A stretch of DNA of 64,000 bases from NCBI GenBank assembly GCA_963735175.1, contig CAVTJX010000008.1, positions 62,001-126,000 of the forward strand, given 5' to 3'. Origin of the DNA: CAVTJX01 sp963735175. GTDB taxonomy: Bacteria > Electryoneota > RPQS01. The notes beneath the pieces are model-generated. The model had not been told where the DNA came from. It was given only the letters and a program-made list of their open reading frames with translations, and did not search any database. The position numbers were made by a program, and so were the translations under genes. Numbering within the stretch: position 1 is the stretch's first letter; each line of letters starts with the position of its first letter. This document shows, in pieces, positions 37,533 through 46,563 of the stretch.

Positions 37533-38027
37533 ATGAAACGGATGCTGATCATTCTGCTGAGCCTTGGGGTGGGTTTCGGGATTAGCGGCTGCTCGCGGGA
37601 GAAAATGGGCAAACTGGGCAGCGCGGATGACGCCTGTTATCCGGGCAAGCCCGGGGTGCATATTGTCGAGATGGAAAAGGTCAAGGTGAACGACCAGGAT
37701 TTCACACTCACGCCCGGGGGTGATCCCTGGCCCGTGCGCGTGTACATTCTGGAAGATGATCACGAACTGGAAGCCGACGGCGGCGGCGTCCTCGCCGGCA
37801 CCCGCGGCGAGCGCACGCTGGATATGCCGCTGCGCTGGCTGGTGAATTTCAAGCCCGACGCCCGCTACCAGATTGTCGTCGAAGAGCAGGGCGAAGGCGG
37901 CAACACCTGGGTCTTCCCCCAGACGCCGCGCCCCGGCTTCTGGCCGGTGCCCGCTAATAACTTCGTCTTCCGCATGGGCAAAGCCTCGTCGATTCGCTTC
38001 ACCGAGGAACTCCGCGAAGATGGTTAA
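37533..38027 (+). CDS. lipoprotein of a paralogous pair (PGFWP family), unknown function
   Basis: The 164-residue protein has a lipobox (LGVGFGISGCS). The rest is predicted beta-rich. It shares with the gene at 38232 the features LxGxRGERxLDxPLxW, YQIVxxEQ, TPxPGFWPxxxN and a final SxxRF/SFLEF block. I do not recognise a named family. GAGGAGAG precedes the ATG. It has its own promoter and terminator. Confidence 0.75.
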   Translation: MKRMLIILLSLGVGFGISGCSREKMGKLGSADDACYPGKPGVHIVEMEKVKVNDQDFTLTPGGDPWPVRVYILEDDHELEADGGGVLAGTRGERTLDMPLRWLVNFKPDARYQIVVEEQGEGGNTWVFPQTPRPGFWPVPANNFVFRMGKASSIRFTEELREDG

Positions 38028-38052
38028 GCGGAACCGGCACAATCCTCATCAC

Positions 38053-38086
38053 ATCGGGCGCGACATTCTCGCGCCCGATTGTCTTT
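38053..38086 (+). terminator. intrinsic terminator
   Basis: ATCGGGCGCGA pairs perfectly with TCGCGCCCGAT over a CATTC loop, followed by TGTCTTT. The stem is strong and the tail is imperfect. Confidence 0.6.
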
Positions 38087-38231
38087 CCGCAGCTCCACCG
38101 GATGCTCTTGTCCACTATGAGCACGCGCCGGCATCCATTCGGGAAATCCACGGGGCGCCCCTTTGTATAAGAGTCACGCGCAACCGCCGCGAACGGTGCG
38201 CTGATGACGGTTTCGATTAAGGAGACGGTAC

Positions 38232-38723
38232 ATGATTGTCATCCGCTGGCTGTTGATCCTGACTCTGGCCGGACTCGTGGGTGTGGGGTGCCGCAAGCGC
38301 ATTGAACCCGCGCCGCCGGCTCCACGGAAACCGCGGCAGGCCGAAACGCATACGCTGCGGCTGCTCAAAGTTCAGTTCGGCAAGGCGGACTTCAGCCGGA
38401 CATCGCTCGGCCAGCCGCTGGATGTCCGCATTACCCTGCGTGAAGACGGCACGGATCTTCCGGCCACCAGCGGTTCACCACTGCTTTCCGGCCGCCGCGG
38501 CGAACGCGTCCTCGATACTCCGCTGGAATGGTCGGTGACGTTTGATCGCCGCAAGGCCTATCAGATTGTCCTGACCGAACAGGCCCCGCCCGGCGAAAGC
38601 GGTAAGCGGACTTTCATTCCGGCCACGCCGCAGCCCGGATTCTGGCCGTTTGGCGAAAACCACGGCCACATCACATTCGGCGCGGAATCCTTTCTGGAGT
38701 TTTCCGATACCGTGACGCCTTAG
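38232..38723 (+). CDS. lipoprotein of a paralogous pair (PGFWP family), unknown function
   Basis: The 163-residue protein has a signal ending LAGLVGVGCR (lipobox-like VGVGC) and a Pro/Arg-rich linker. Its core aligns with the protein at 37533: LLSGRRGERVLDTPLEWSV, AYQIVLTEQ and ATPQPGFWPFGENHG. The two are clearly duplicates that have diverged. Between them are separate transcription signals, suggesting independent control. Confidence 0.75.
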   Translation: MIVIRWLLILTLAGLVGVGCRKRIEPAPPAPRKPRQAETHTLRLLKVQFGKADFSRTSLGQPLDVRITLREDGTDLPATSGSPLLSGRRGERVLDTPLEWSVTFDRRKAYQIVLTEQAPPGESGKRTFIPATPQPGFWPFGENHGHITFGAESFLEFSDTVTP

Positions 38724-38730
38724 CCACCTC

Positions 38731-38760
38731 AGCCCCTTGCCCTCCGCCGGGGCTTTTTTT
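38731..38760 (+). terminator. intrinsic terminator
   Basis: AGCCCC pairs with GGGGCT over a 12-base loop and runs into seven T. Confidence 0.75.
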
Positions 38761-39083
38761 CGACAGGCCCTCAGAATCCGCCCGAAAGTTCCGTATATTG
38801 GGGACTCTGCGGTGTTCGCTCGCCGGGCTGCGGGCTGAAAACCCAAGCTCGTGCTTTGTCCTGTTTTATCTTATCTTTACGTTTGGTGTCGGCGCGAGCC
38901 GGGACGCCTAACCGCTAAATGACGGAGTTCGGGCTCCGTACCTGCAACAATCCACGGCTCGGGCGGGTTCTAGAGAGATACGGTTGTGTGCGAGTTGGAT
39001 GAGTAATCACTGGAACGATCGCCGGGTCCGGCGTCGCACGCTGGCAACCGGATGAAATATCAAGGAGTTCAAGAGCAGGTGCC
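38761..39083. other. intergenic region, no gene
   Basis: The 323 bases hold no coding frame with family resemblance. TATCTTATCTTTACG near 38866 is a possible -10 region for the next gene, but no matching -35 is clear. Confidence 0.35.
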
Positions 39084-39812
39084 GTGCGTTTGACATTAGT
39101 ACACATTCTATTGAAAATAAAACCTTTATACTCCCTGCGGCGGCTGGGATGCATCCTGTTGCTGCTATGTGTCTGTGCTCCGCTCGGGGCTCAGACCTCG
39201 CGCGTCGACAACCGCTCGGCCATCGGCCTGCTCAAGTACAAGGGTGGTGGCGACTGGTACAGCGCCGACCGCGCGTTGCGGAACCTGATTCTCTTCATTC
39301 GCGAGAATACGAATGTCGATCTGGCTCCCGAACCCGTGGCAGTGGAACCATCCTCGGCGCAGCTCTATTCCTATCCGGTGATGTTCATCAATGGGCACGG
39401 CAACATCGCCTTCAGCGAGCAGGATGTGGCCGGACTGCGGAATTATTTTGCGGCGGGCGGCTTTCTGTTCGCAAACGACGACTACGGCATGGATGCGAGC
39501 TTCCGCCGCGAAATGAAAAAGGTCCTGCCCGATGCGACGTGGATGGAACTGCCGTTCAACCATCCGCTGTACAATGTGCTCTACAAGTTTCCCCACGGCC
39601 TGCCGAAGATCCACGAACATGACAAACAGCCCGCGCAGGGTTTTGGCCTGTTTCTGAACGGCGTGATGGTGGCCTTTTACGATTACCAGTGCGACCTCGG
39701 CGACGGCTGGGAGGACCAATCGGTGCATGGCGATCCCACCGATAAGCGTCAAGCCGCCCTCGAAATGGGTACGAATGTCATTCTCTTTGCTTTGAGTCGC
39801 GGAGTGGAATAA
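39084..39812 (+). CDS. DUF4159 domain protein
   Basis: The 242-residue protein starts with GTG and has a signal peptide (LGCILLLLCVCAPLGAQ). The DUF4159 core shows FINGHGNIAFSEQDVAGLRNYFAAGGFLFANDDYG, FRREMKKVLPDATWMELPFNHPLYN and a C-terminal DPTDKRQAALEMGTNVILFALS. DUF4159 proteins usually sit with MoxR-ATPase, DUF58 and DUF4175 genes in envelope operons. Here only DUF4175 follows, 75 bases downstream. Confidence 0.85.
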   Translation: MRLTLVHILLKIKPLYSLRRLGCILLLLCVCAPLGAQTSRVDNRSAIGLLKYKGGGDWYSADRALRNLILFIRENTNVDLAPEPVAVEPSSAQLYSYPVMFINGHGNIAFSEQDVAGLRNYFAAGGFLFANDDYGMDASFRREMKKVLPDATWMELPFNHPLYNVLYKFPHGLPKIHEHDKQPAQGFGLFLNGVMVAFYDYQCDLGDGWEDQSVHGDPTDKRQAALEMGTNVILFALSRGVE

Positions 39813-39887
39813 CAGCTCCCCGGACCGCCGTCTGTATCTTTCGCTTTCCGCTGTTTGCTTTTGCTTTCCTGCTTACCGGGAGTTGCT

Positions 39888-42800
39888 ATGGGTGCGCGTG
39901 AAGTTCTGCTGACGATCGAAGCCTGGATGGCCGGGCTGCGGCGGGCGGTGATGATGAACCGGCTGCAGGTGAGCGTGCTGGCGGCTATCGCCGGCCTGAT
40001 CGCCGTCAGTCTCGTGATCATGACCGTGGAAGCCGTAGGGCACCTGTCCGGCACGGCGCGGGCTGTGCTGCTGGCGCTGTGGGCGCTCTTCGCCCTGGCC
40101 GCGCTCGGTCTCGGTCTGCTCTGGCCCGTGCTGCGCTACACGCTCTTCGCGCCCTCCGACAAAGACCTCGCCCGCGTCTACGCGGGCCGCATGCCCTCCA
40201 TCCGTGACCGCGTGTTGAATGCGCTGCAATTGCTGGAACGCGCCGAGAACGCGGGCCGCGAAGGGTATTCGCAGGAACTCATTCTCGAAGCGGGCCGTGG
40301 TGTCGCCGAAGACCTGCAACCCGTCGACCCGCGCACGCTGCCCGCCCGCGAGCCCGTGCGGCTTTCGGGCAAACTGGCACTCATTAGCGGCGCGGCGGCG
40401 GTGATTTTTATGCTGGTTGCCGGAAGGCCGCTGCTCTCGGCGGCGGAACGCGTAATGAAACCCGGCGAAGACTTTGAACCGCCGGCGCCCTTCACTTTAG
40501 CCGTCAGCCCCGGCGCGGCTCATCTCGTGCGCGGCGATTCGCTCGTCGTCGAAGTCACTGCCGCCGGAGCCGTCCCCGCCTCCGTCATCATCGAGCGCCT
40601 TGAGAACGGCAAGACCGCCACTGAACCCGTCGAGGTCAAAAGCGGGACCGGCGTCTTCCGTTATACCTATCGCGGCGTCACCGCGCCCTTCACCTACTGG
40701 GCACACTCGGGACGCGTGACCAGCCCGGAATACGAAGTCGAAGTTGAGGAGCTGCCCGCCATCCGCTTCCTCTCCGTGCGCCTGTCCCCGCCCGCCTATA
40801 CGAAGCTCGACGAGCAAGTCCTCGAAGAGAACGTGGGCGACATCGCCGCGGTGGTCGGCACGCGGGTCGAATTGCAGCTCGCGGCCACCAAAACCCTCAC
40901 GGAAGCGCGCCTCGAATTTCTCACGGCGCGCGTGGATTCGTTGACTCGCGGCGAAGTCGTGGCCTCGCCCCACGGTCCCCTGACACGGCGCGCGGCCAAG
41001 GCGCTCGACCTCGACGGCTCCCGTGCCGAAGGCGATTTCACCATTGACGAGAGCGGCTACTACCGCATCAATCTCGAGGATCGCGAGGGCCGTTTGAGCC
41101 GTGATCCCATCCTCTATCGCATCACCGCCCGGCCCGATGAACCGCCACTCGTCACTATTACTGAACCGGCCAGGGATGTCGAAATCGCCGCCAATGTCAA
41201 GATCGCCGTCGCCGCTGAGGCCATGGACGACTTCGGCTTTTCGAAAATGGCGCTGCGCTATCACCGCCCGGCGGTAGGCGAGCCCGAAGAACTGCGCGGT
41301 GACGACGCCCAGTATAAAACCGTGCCGCTGAACTGGCGCCGGACCGAGCCCGGCAAGGCCGCCGCCGAATACGTCTGGGACCTCGCGCCGCTCGATCTGC
41401 TGCCCGAAGACGAAGTGCTGTTCTTCGTCGAAGTCTGGGACAACGACGCCGTGCATGGACCCAAGCGCGCCCGCAGCGAAACGCGCACGCTGCGCTTCCC
41501 CTCCATGGCCGAAATCTTCGACCAGCAGCAAAAAGAAGCGGAAACCCGCGAAATTTCGCTCGCCGATCTGATGAAGGAATCGCAGAGCGTGCGCGAGGAG
41601 GTCGAGAAGGCCGTCGAGGAGTTCAAATCAAATCCCGACATGAACTGGGAGCGTAAGCAGGACTTGCAGAAGTTGCTTGAGAAGCAACAGGCGATGAACG
41701 ACGTGCTCAATCAGGTCGCCGACGCCATGCAGAAGGCCGCCGAGCAGATGGACCAGCGCGCCATGTTCTCGCCCGAAGTGATGCAGAAGATGCAGCAGAT
41801 CCAGGAACTGGTGCAGAAGGTCATCACGCCCGAAATGCGCAAGGCCCTCGAAAAGCTCGCCAAGTCGATGCAGCAGCCGACCGAGGAAGAGATGCGCCAG
41901 GCGCTCGAGAACTTCAAGATGACGCAGGAAATGTTCGAGCGCGCCCTCGACCAGACGCTGAACATGCTGAAACAGCTCGAGATGGCGCAAAAACTCGACG
42001 AACTCACGCGTCGCCTCGACGAACTGGGCCGCCAGCAGGAGCAGCTCAATCAGAAGATGGATCAAAACACTCCCGAGAGCGCCGCGAAAAACTCCGAACA
42101 GCAGCAGAAGCTCTCCGAGGAGATGAAGAAGATCGAGCAGGAAATGCGCAAGCTCGCCGAGCAGATGCAGCAGCAGCCCCAGCAGAAGGGCCAGGAGAAG
42201 ATGCAGGCCCTGAAGAAAAAAATGGAGCAGGACCAGCTCTCCGAGCAGATGCAGCAGAATTCCAGTTCGATGAGCATGTGCCAGAATCAATCGGCCAAGA
42301 AAAAGGGCCGGCAGATCCGCCGCGAGATGTCCGAGATGGCGAATATGATGCAGAGTCTGCGGCAGGAAATGAATCAGGACCAGCTCGCCGAGGTACTCGC
42401 CAAGCTTGAACGCGCCCGCGACCAGGTGCTTGATCTTCTCGATGCGGCAGGAAAAACTGTGGAAGGAATCGGAAACCCTCGAGCCGGGCAGTCCGCAAAT
42501 GGCCGAGGCCGCCGAAGAGCAGGAGAATCTGCGCGAAGCACTCGGCCGCGTCAGCGAAGACATGCAGCAGCTTGCGCGCGAGTCCATGTACGTTTCGCCG
42601 CAGCTTTTGGGCGGCATGTCGCGCGCCATGCAGCAGATGGACCAGGCCGGCGCTGCCACGCAGGATCGCGATCCGCGCACCGCCGCCCATTTCCGCCAGC
42701 AGGCGCTCGGCGCGCTCAATCAAACGCTGAAAGATGCGAACTCATCCTGCTCCGCTTGCAAGAGCGCCTGCAACAAACCGAACCCCAATTCCATGTCGTC

Positions 42801-43320
42801 CGCCGCCGGACAAATGGCCCAGCAGCAGCGGCAGTTGAATGGCCAGACCCAGCAACTCGGCAACACCAATCCCGGTAGCCTTTCCATCGGCGAGCAGGCC
42901 GCCATGCAGCGCCTCGCCGCCGAACAGAACGGGCTCGCCAAGACCGCCCAGCAGCTCGCGCAGGAGGCCCGGGCCAGCCAGCAAAGCCTGGGCGACCTCG
43001 GCGATGTGGCCCGCGAAATGCAGGACGTGGCCAAGGATCTCGAACAGCGAAATATCAGCGAGCGCACCACCGAAAAGCAGGAGCACATTGAATCGCGACT
43101 GCTGGATTTCCAGCGCGCCAACCGCGAGCGCGAGTTCAGCCCCAAGCGCCAGGCGCGTACCGGCGTCGACATCGTGCGCAGCACGCCCGGCCCGCTGCCC
43201 AACCGCCCCGGCCAGGACCAGCTCCGCGAAGATCTCTTGCGCGCCCTCGACGCCAAGTACACCCCTGACTATGAGCAGCTCATTCGCGCCTACTTCGAAG
43301 CCTTATCGAAATGGAAGTAA
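39888..43320 (+). CDS. DUF4175 family membrane protein with long coiled coil (one frameshift)
   Basis: About 1,144 residues. Two or three N-terminal helices (RLQVSVLAAIAGLIAVSLVIM, VLLALWALFALAALGLGLLW, LALISGAAAVIFMLVAG) precede a periplasmic region with Ig-like segments to about residue 540. A very long Gln/Glu/Lys/Met-rich coiled coil follows, then a Gln-rich linker and a conserved tail ending PDYEQLIRAYFEAL. An extra base near 42450 changes frame. DUF4175 proteins are linked to envelope stress operons in many didermic bacteria, but their mechanism is unknown. Confidence 0.87.
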
Positions 43321-43362
43321 CCAGCGTGTGGACTTGATTCGGGATTCTGCACGTTCAAATTA

Positions 43363-43448
43363 CTAGCCAGCACGCTCCCGCGTGCTGGATGAGAATCGCG
43401 CAAACATCGCCCCGTTGCGCATCCAACCCGCGGGAGCGGGTTGGCTAG
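43363..43448. repeat. CTAG-bounded double-hairpin element, copy C
   Basis: The 86-bp copy runs CTAG to CTAG with hairpins AGCACGC/GCGTGCT and AACCCGC/GCGGGTT and is followed by TAA as in the other copies. The PAP2 start codon lies two bases beyond it. Confidence 0.8.
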
Positions 43449-43450
43449 TA

Positions 43451-44270
43451 ATGCCTTCACAGGAGGCTCCGATCCCCCGCACGCTTCTGCTCTTCAGTCT
43501 GCTGCATCGCTATTCACGGGACACCGTTTGCCGGCGAGCTGTCCGCCATGCTGCACGATGACGCCCACACCATTGGCGTCGTTTCACACAACATGCTGCG
43601 TGCTCCGTTCCACGGCACACCCGCGGATTACTGGATTGCAGGCGGACTGGCCACGGGCATCGTCCTCGCCTCCACTCTCGACCGCACCGTGCGCGGCGCT
43701 GTGCCGAACTGGCATGACGGCTGGTTGAAAACCGTGGATGAAACAGGCAGAGTCTATTCGCGCGCGCCGGTCACGTTCGGTTTGGCGGGCGGACTGTATG
43801 CGGCAGGACTTATCGGCGAAAACACGGCGTTGCGGCGTACGGGGATCGAAATCGTCGAAGCCTTCTGCTTTGCCCACGCTGGCACGCAAAGCGTCAAACG
43901 ATTGTTGGGCCGTCACCGCCCTTACAACAACGACGGCCCCTTTGTCTTCGCGGGGCCCCAGCTCAAAGACCGCTATCTCTCGTTTCCCTCGGGCGATGTG
44001 ACCAACGTGTTCACGCTCTCCACCGTACTCGCCAGTGAGATCCATCACCCAGCGGCAACCGTGGCGCTCTACGGTCTGGCATCGACGACCGTTTTTCAGC
44101 GGATGCACAAAGACAAGCACTGGTTCTCCGACACGCTCGGCGCCGCCGTCTGGAGCGTGGCCGTGTCGCGCGCCGTGGTGCGGTTCAATCACCGGCAGCA
44201 AGACTCCCGGGCTTCACGAGTAGAGTTGGTCCCGTTACTCAGCGGCGGCAGCCTCGTCATTCACTTCTGA
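43451..44270 (+). CDS. PAP2-family phosphatase-like protein (N-terminal frameshift)
   Basis: The core from 43548 contains the PAP2 signature parts KRLLGRHRP, SFPSGDVTN and RMHKDKHWFSDTLG. These enzymes dephosphorylate lipid phosphates such as undecaprenyl pyrophosphate. The middle motif normally reads PSGH; here the histidine, which serves as general acid, is Asp. The N-terminal signal (IPRTLLLFSLL) lies in a different frame, with the shift near 43510. I place the start at 43451 after TAGTA; the first ATG in the main frame is 43548. Activity is uncertain because of the H-to-D change. Confidence 0.75.
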
Positions 44271-44314
44271 TTCCCATTTCTTAATCGCCGTGCGGCCTTA
44301 TCCTTTTCAATCAT

Positions 44315-44344
44315 CGCCGTGCGGCCTCTCCAGAGGCCGCCGTC
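44315..44344. repeat. RAYT-type palindromic repeat
   Basis: On the minus strand: flank GACGG, stem CGGCCTC/GAGGCCG around loop TGGA, flank CACGGCG. A truncated copy precedes it at 44284-44297. Confidence 0.8.
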
Positions 44345-44366
44345 TGTGGCGGCAACCCGCGACTCC

Positions 44367-46250
44367 ATGATTTTACCTTCCTGCCATCATCGCTTTCGCC
44401 TTGTGCTGCTGACGCTGCTGTTCGCGGCCGCCTCTGCGCTCGCTCAGGCGCCGGTCACACCGGCCAATCCCGGCCAGCAGCCTCTTCTCCGCCGGCAGCA
44501 GGGTGATGAAACGATCATGACCGAGCGCGCGCGCCGCGCCGAGCAGAGCGGTGATTACAACCGCGCCCTCGCGATCTGGAAGGAATTGCTGACGCGCTCG
44601 CCGTGGCATCCCGAGGCCGTGCCGGGCGTGGCGCGGACGCTCATTGTCCTCAAACAGTACGCGGAGGCCGATTCCTTTCTCCTCGACCGCATCAGCCGCG
44701 CCGAATACCGCAATCTAATCCAAAGCCCGGCCGATCCCACCAGCCGCTTTGCGCTGACGCTGCTCCGTGGGCAAGTCGCCCTCGCCAGGGGAGAAGAAAC
44801 CGCGGCGCAAAAACTGTGGAACGACGCCCTCGCGCAAACCGGCAAAAGCCCCGAGGCCATGCGCACGCTGGTCATCTTCCTCCAGCAGAACCGCCGCTGG
44901 GAAGAAAGCGAAAAGCTGATCCGCGATTACCGCAAAAACGAAAAGCAGCCCGCCTACATGGCGCTCGAACTGGCCAACAGCTTGCGCAGCCAGATGAATT
45001 TCGCCGATGCCACCGAAGAACTCATCCTCTACGCGGCCAGTGCCCCCGCCGGCTGGCAACTGGCCCTCAGCTACCTCAATCAGTACCCCGACGATCCGGC
45101 TGTGGCCGAAAAAGTCAACGGCGTGCTGCAGAAAGCCGCCCGCGCCGAGCGCAAGAATCCCGTCCTCTGGCAAATCGTCTCCGGATATGCGCTGAAAACC
45201 GGCGATTTCGAAGCCTCGTTACGCGCCGCCATCACCGCCGATTCCCTCACCGCGCACGACGGCTCGCTCGTGCTGCAATGCTCCGAACAGATTCTGAATG
45301 AGGGCGAAGCCAACATCGCGCGCCAGGGTTACCAGCGTGTGCTGGCGTGGAAGCCGGTGCCCGAGCTTGCCGCCCAGGCCGAACTCGGCCTCGGTCGCTG
45401 CGCGGAAATCCTCGGCCAGTGGACCGAGGCGAAGCACGCCTACGAGAATTTCGTCAGCCGTTATGGACACACGCGCGAGAGCGACGAAGCCCGGGCGCGC
45501 ATCGCCGAAATTCTGCTGCAGCGCGAGAACAATCCCCAGGCGGCCCTCGAATTGCTGTCGGCGCTGCCCCCCGGTGGCGCGCTGGCCCGCGCCCGCGTGG
45601 TGTTACGCATCGGCGATTGCCACGCCTGGATGGGCGACTTTGGCGCCGCAATCAAGGCGTGGAGTGAGCTGGCTCGCCCCGGCGCCGCCGCCGGCGAAGA
45701 GATCGCGCAGGCGCTATTGCGCATGGCCCGCGCGAATCTGTGGCGCGATTCCACGGCCCGGGCCGATACGCTGCTGAACGCCATTACAACCCTCAGTCCT
45801 TCGACCACGGCGTTCAACGACGCGATTCTCTATCAGGCGCTGCTTGAAGAAGGCGGCGTCTACCGCGCCAGCCGCGCCTTTGCCGCCGGGGATTACGCCA
45901 GTTTTCGCGGCAGCGATAGTCTCGCCGCCCCCCAATTCGCCGAGGCTGCGGACTTGTTGAAAGAAGGCCGCCTCGCTGAATGGGCGCGCTATGCCGAAGC
46001 CGTGGCCCTGCGCCGCAGCGGTCGACCCCGTGAAGCCATCGCCGTCCTCGACACCTTTGTCACACATTACCCACTGTCCGTCGACCTCGACCGCGCCGAA
46101 TATACCCGCGCCCTCATTCGCACGGAAGACCTGCACGACGACAAGACGGCGCTTACCGAACTCGAGCAGTTCCTTGCCGACCACCCGCGCTCGCTCTATC
46201 TCGAGCCCGCCCGCCGCAAAGCCCGCGTCCTCCAGGCCCGGGCGTCGTAA
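44367..46250 (+). CDS. secreted TPR-repeat protein
   Basis: The 627-residue protein has a signal peptide (RLVLLTLLFAAASALAQA) and then TPR-like helical hairpins throughout (RRAEQSGDYNRALAIWKELLTRSPWHPEA near 60-90; FALTLLRGQVALARGEETAAQKLWNDAL; later AEALGLGRCAEILGQWTEAKHAY-type and AVALRRSGRPREAIAVLDTFVTHYP). It is probably periplasmic and may organise envelope proteins. I see no catalytic motif. Codons upstream of 44367 translate a palindromic repeat and are excluded. Confidence 0.8.
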   Translation: MILPSCHHRFRLVLLTLLFAAASALAQAPVTPANPGQQPLLRRQQGDETIMTERARRAEQSGDYNRALAIWKELLTRSPWHPEAVPGVARTLIVLKQYAEADSFLLDRISRAEYRNLIQSPADPTSRFALTLLRGQVALARGEETAAQKLWNDALAQTGKSPEAMRTLVIFLQQNRRWEESEKLIRDYRKNEKQPAYMALELANSLRSQMNFADATEELILYAASAPAGWQLALSYLNQYPDDPAVAEKVNGVLQKAARAERKNPVLWQIVSGYALKTGDFEASLRAAITADSLTAHDGSLVLQCSEQILNEGEANIARQGYQRVLAWKPVPELAAQAELGLGRCAEILGQWTEAKHAYENFVSRYGHTRESDEARARIAEILLQRENNPQAALELLSALPPGGALARARVVLRIGDCHAWMGDFGAAIKAWSELARPGAAAGEEIAQALLRMARANLWRDSTARADTLLNAITTLSPSTTAFNDAILYQALLEEGGVYRASRAFAAGDYASFRGSDSLAAPQFAEAADLLKEGRLAEWARYAEAVALRRSGRPREAIAVLDTFVTHYPLSVDLDRAEYTRALIRTEDLHDDKTALTELEQFLADHPRSLYLEPARRKARVLQARAS

Positions 46251-46563
46251 TTCCTATTCCCCCCCGTTGACGGGGGGGCAAGGGGGGGTGGGCTCTGTAC
46301 TGCTCCGCGAACGCTATCCTCAGATGTAGGGGCGGGTCAAGCAGCACATATCTTTCCGCGTGACCACCACCTTCTCCCGTGCGACCCGCCCGCTTCAATC
46401 GCAGACGGAATCTTTGCCCTGCGTTCGCGTCAGAAACGGATTCGCGACGGGTCTCTCCAAAGTCAATCAGAGAAGAGAACGCGGTGGTGACTCTCCAGTG
46501 TCACCCCGATTGTTCCCAATAAACAGACGGGCGACTCTGGAGAGTCGCCACGGCGAGAAAAGA
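46251..46563. other. repeat-rich intergenic region
   Basis: The 313-bp gap contains a G/C-run repeat (46257-46285), a GTAGGGGCGGGTC element (46327), GGTGAC/GTCACC near 46485-46505, and at 46526-46555 a palindrome with the RAYT-family flanks (GACGG, CACGGCG) and loop TGGA but stem GCGACTC/GAGTCGC. No gene. Confidence 0.7.

Noticed and set aside
41628..42719. 363-residue minus-strand open frame rich in Leu and His
   Set aside because: It is the antisense of the Gln/Lys-rich coiled coil of the DUF4175 gene; low-complexity GC-rich codons keep the frame open.
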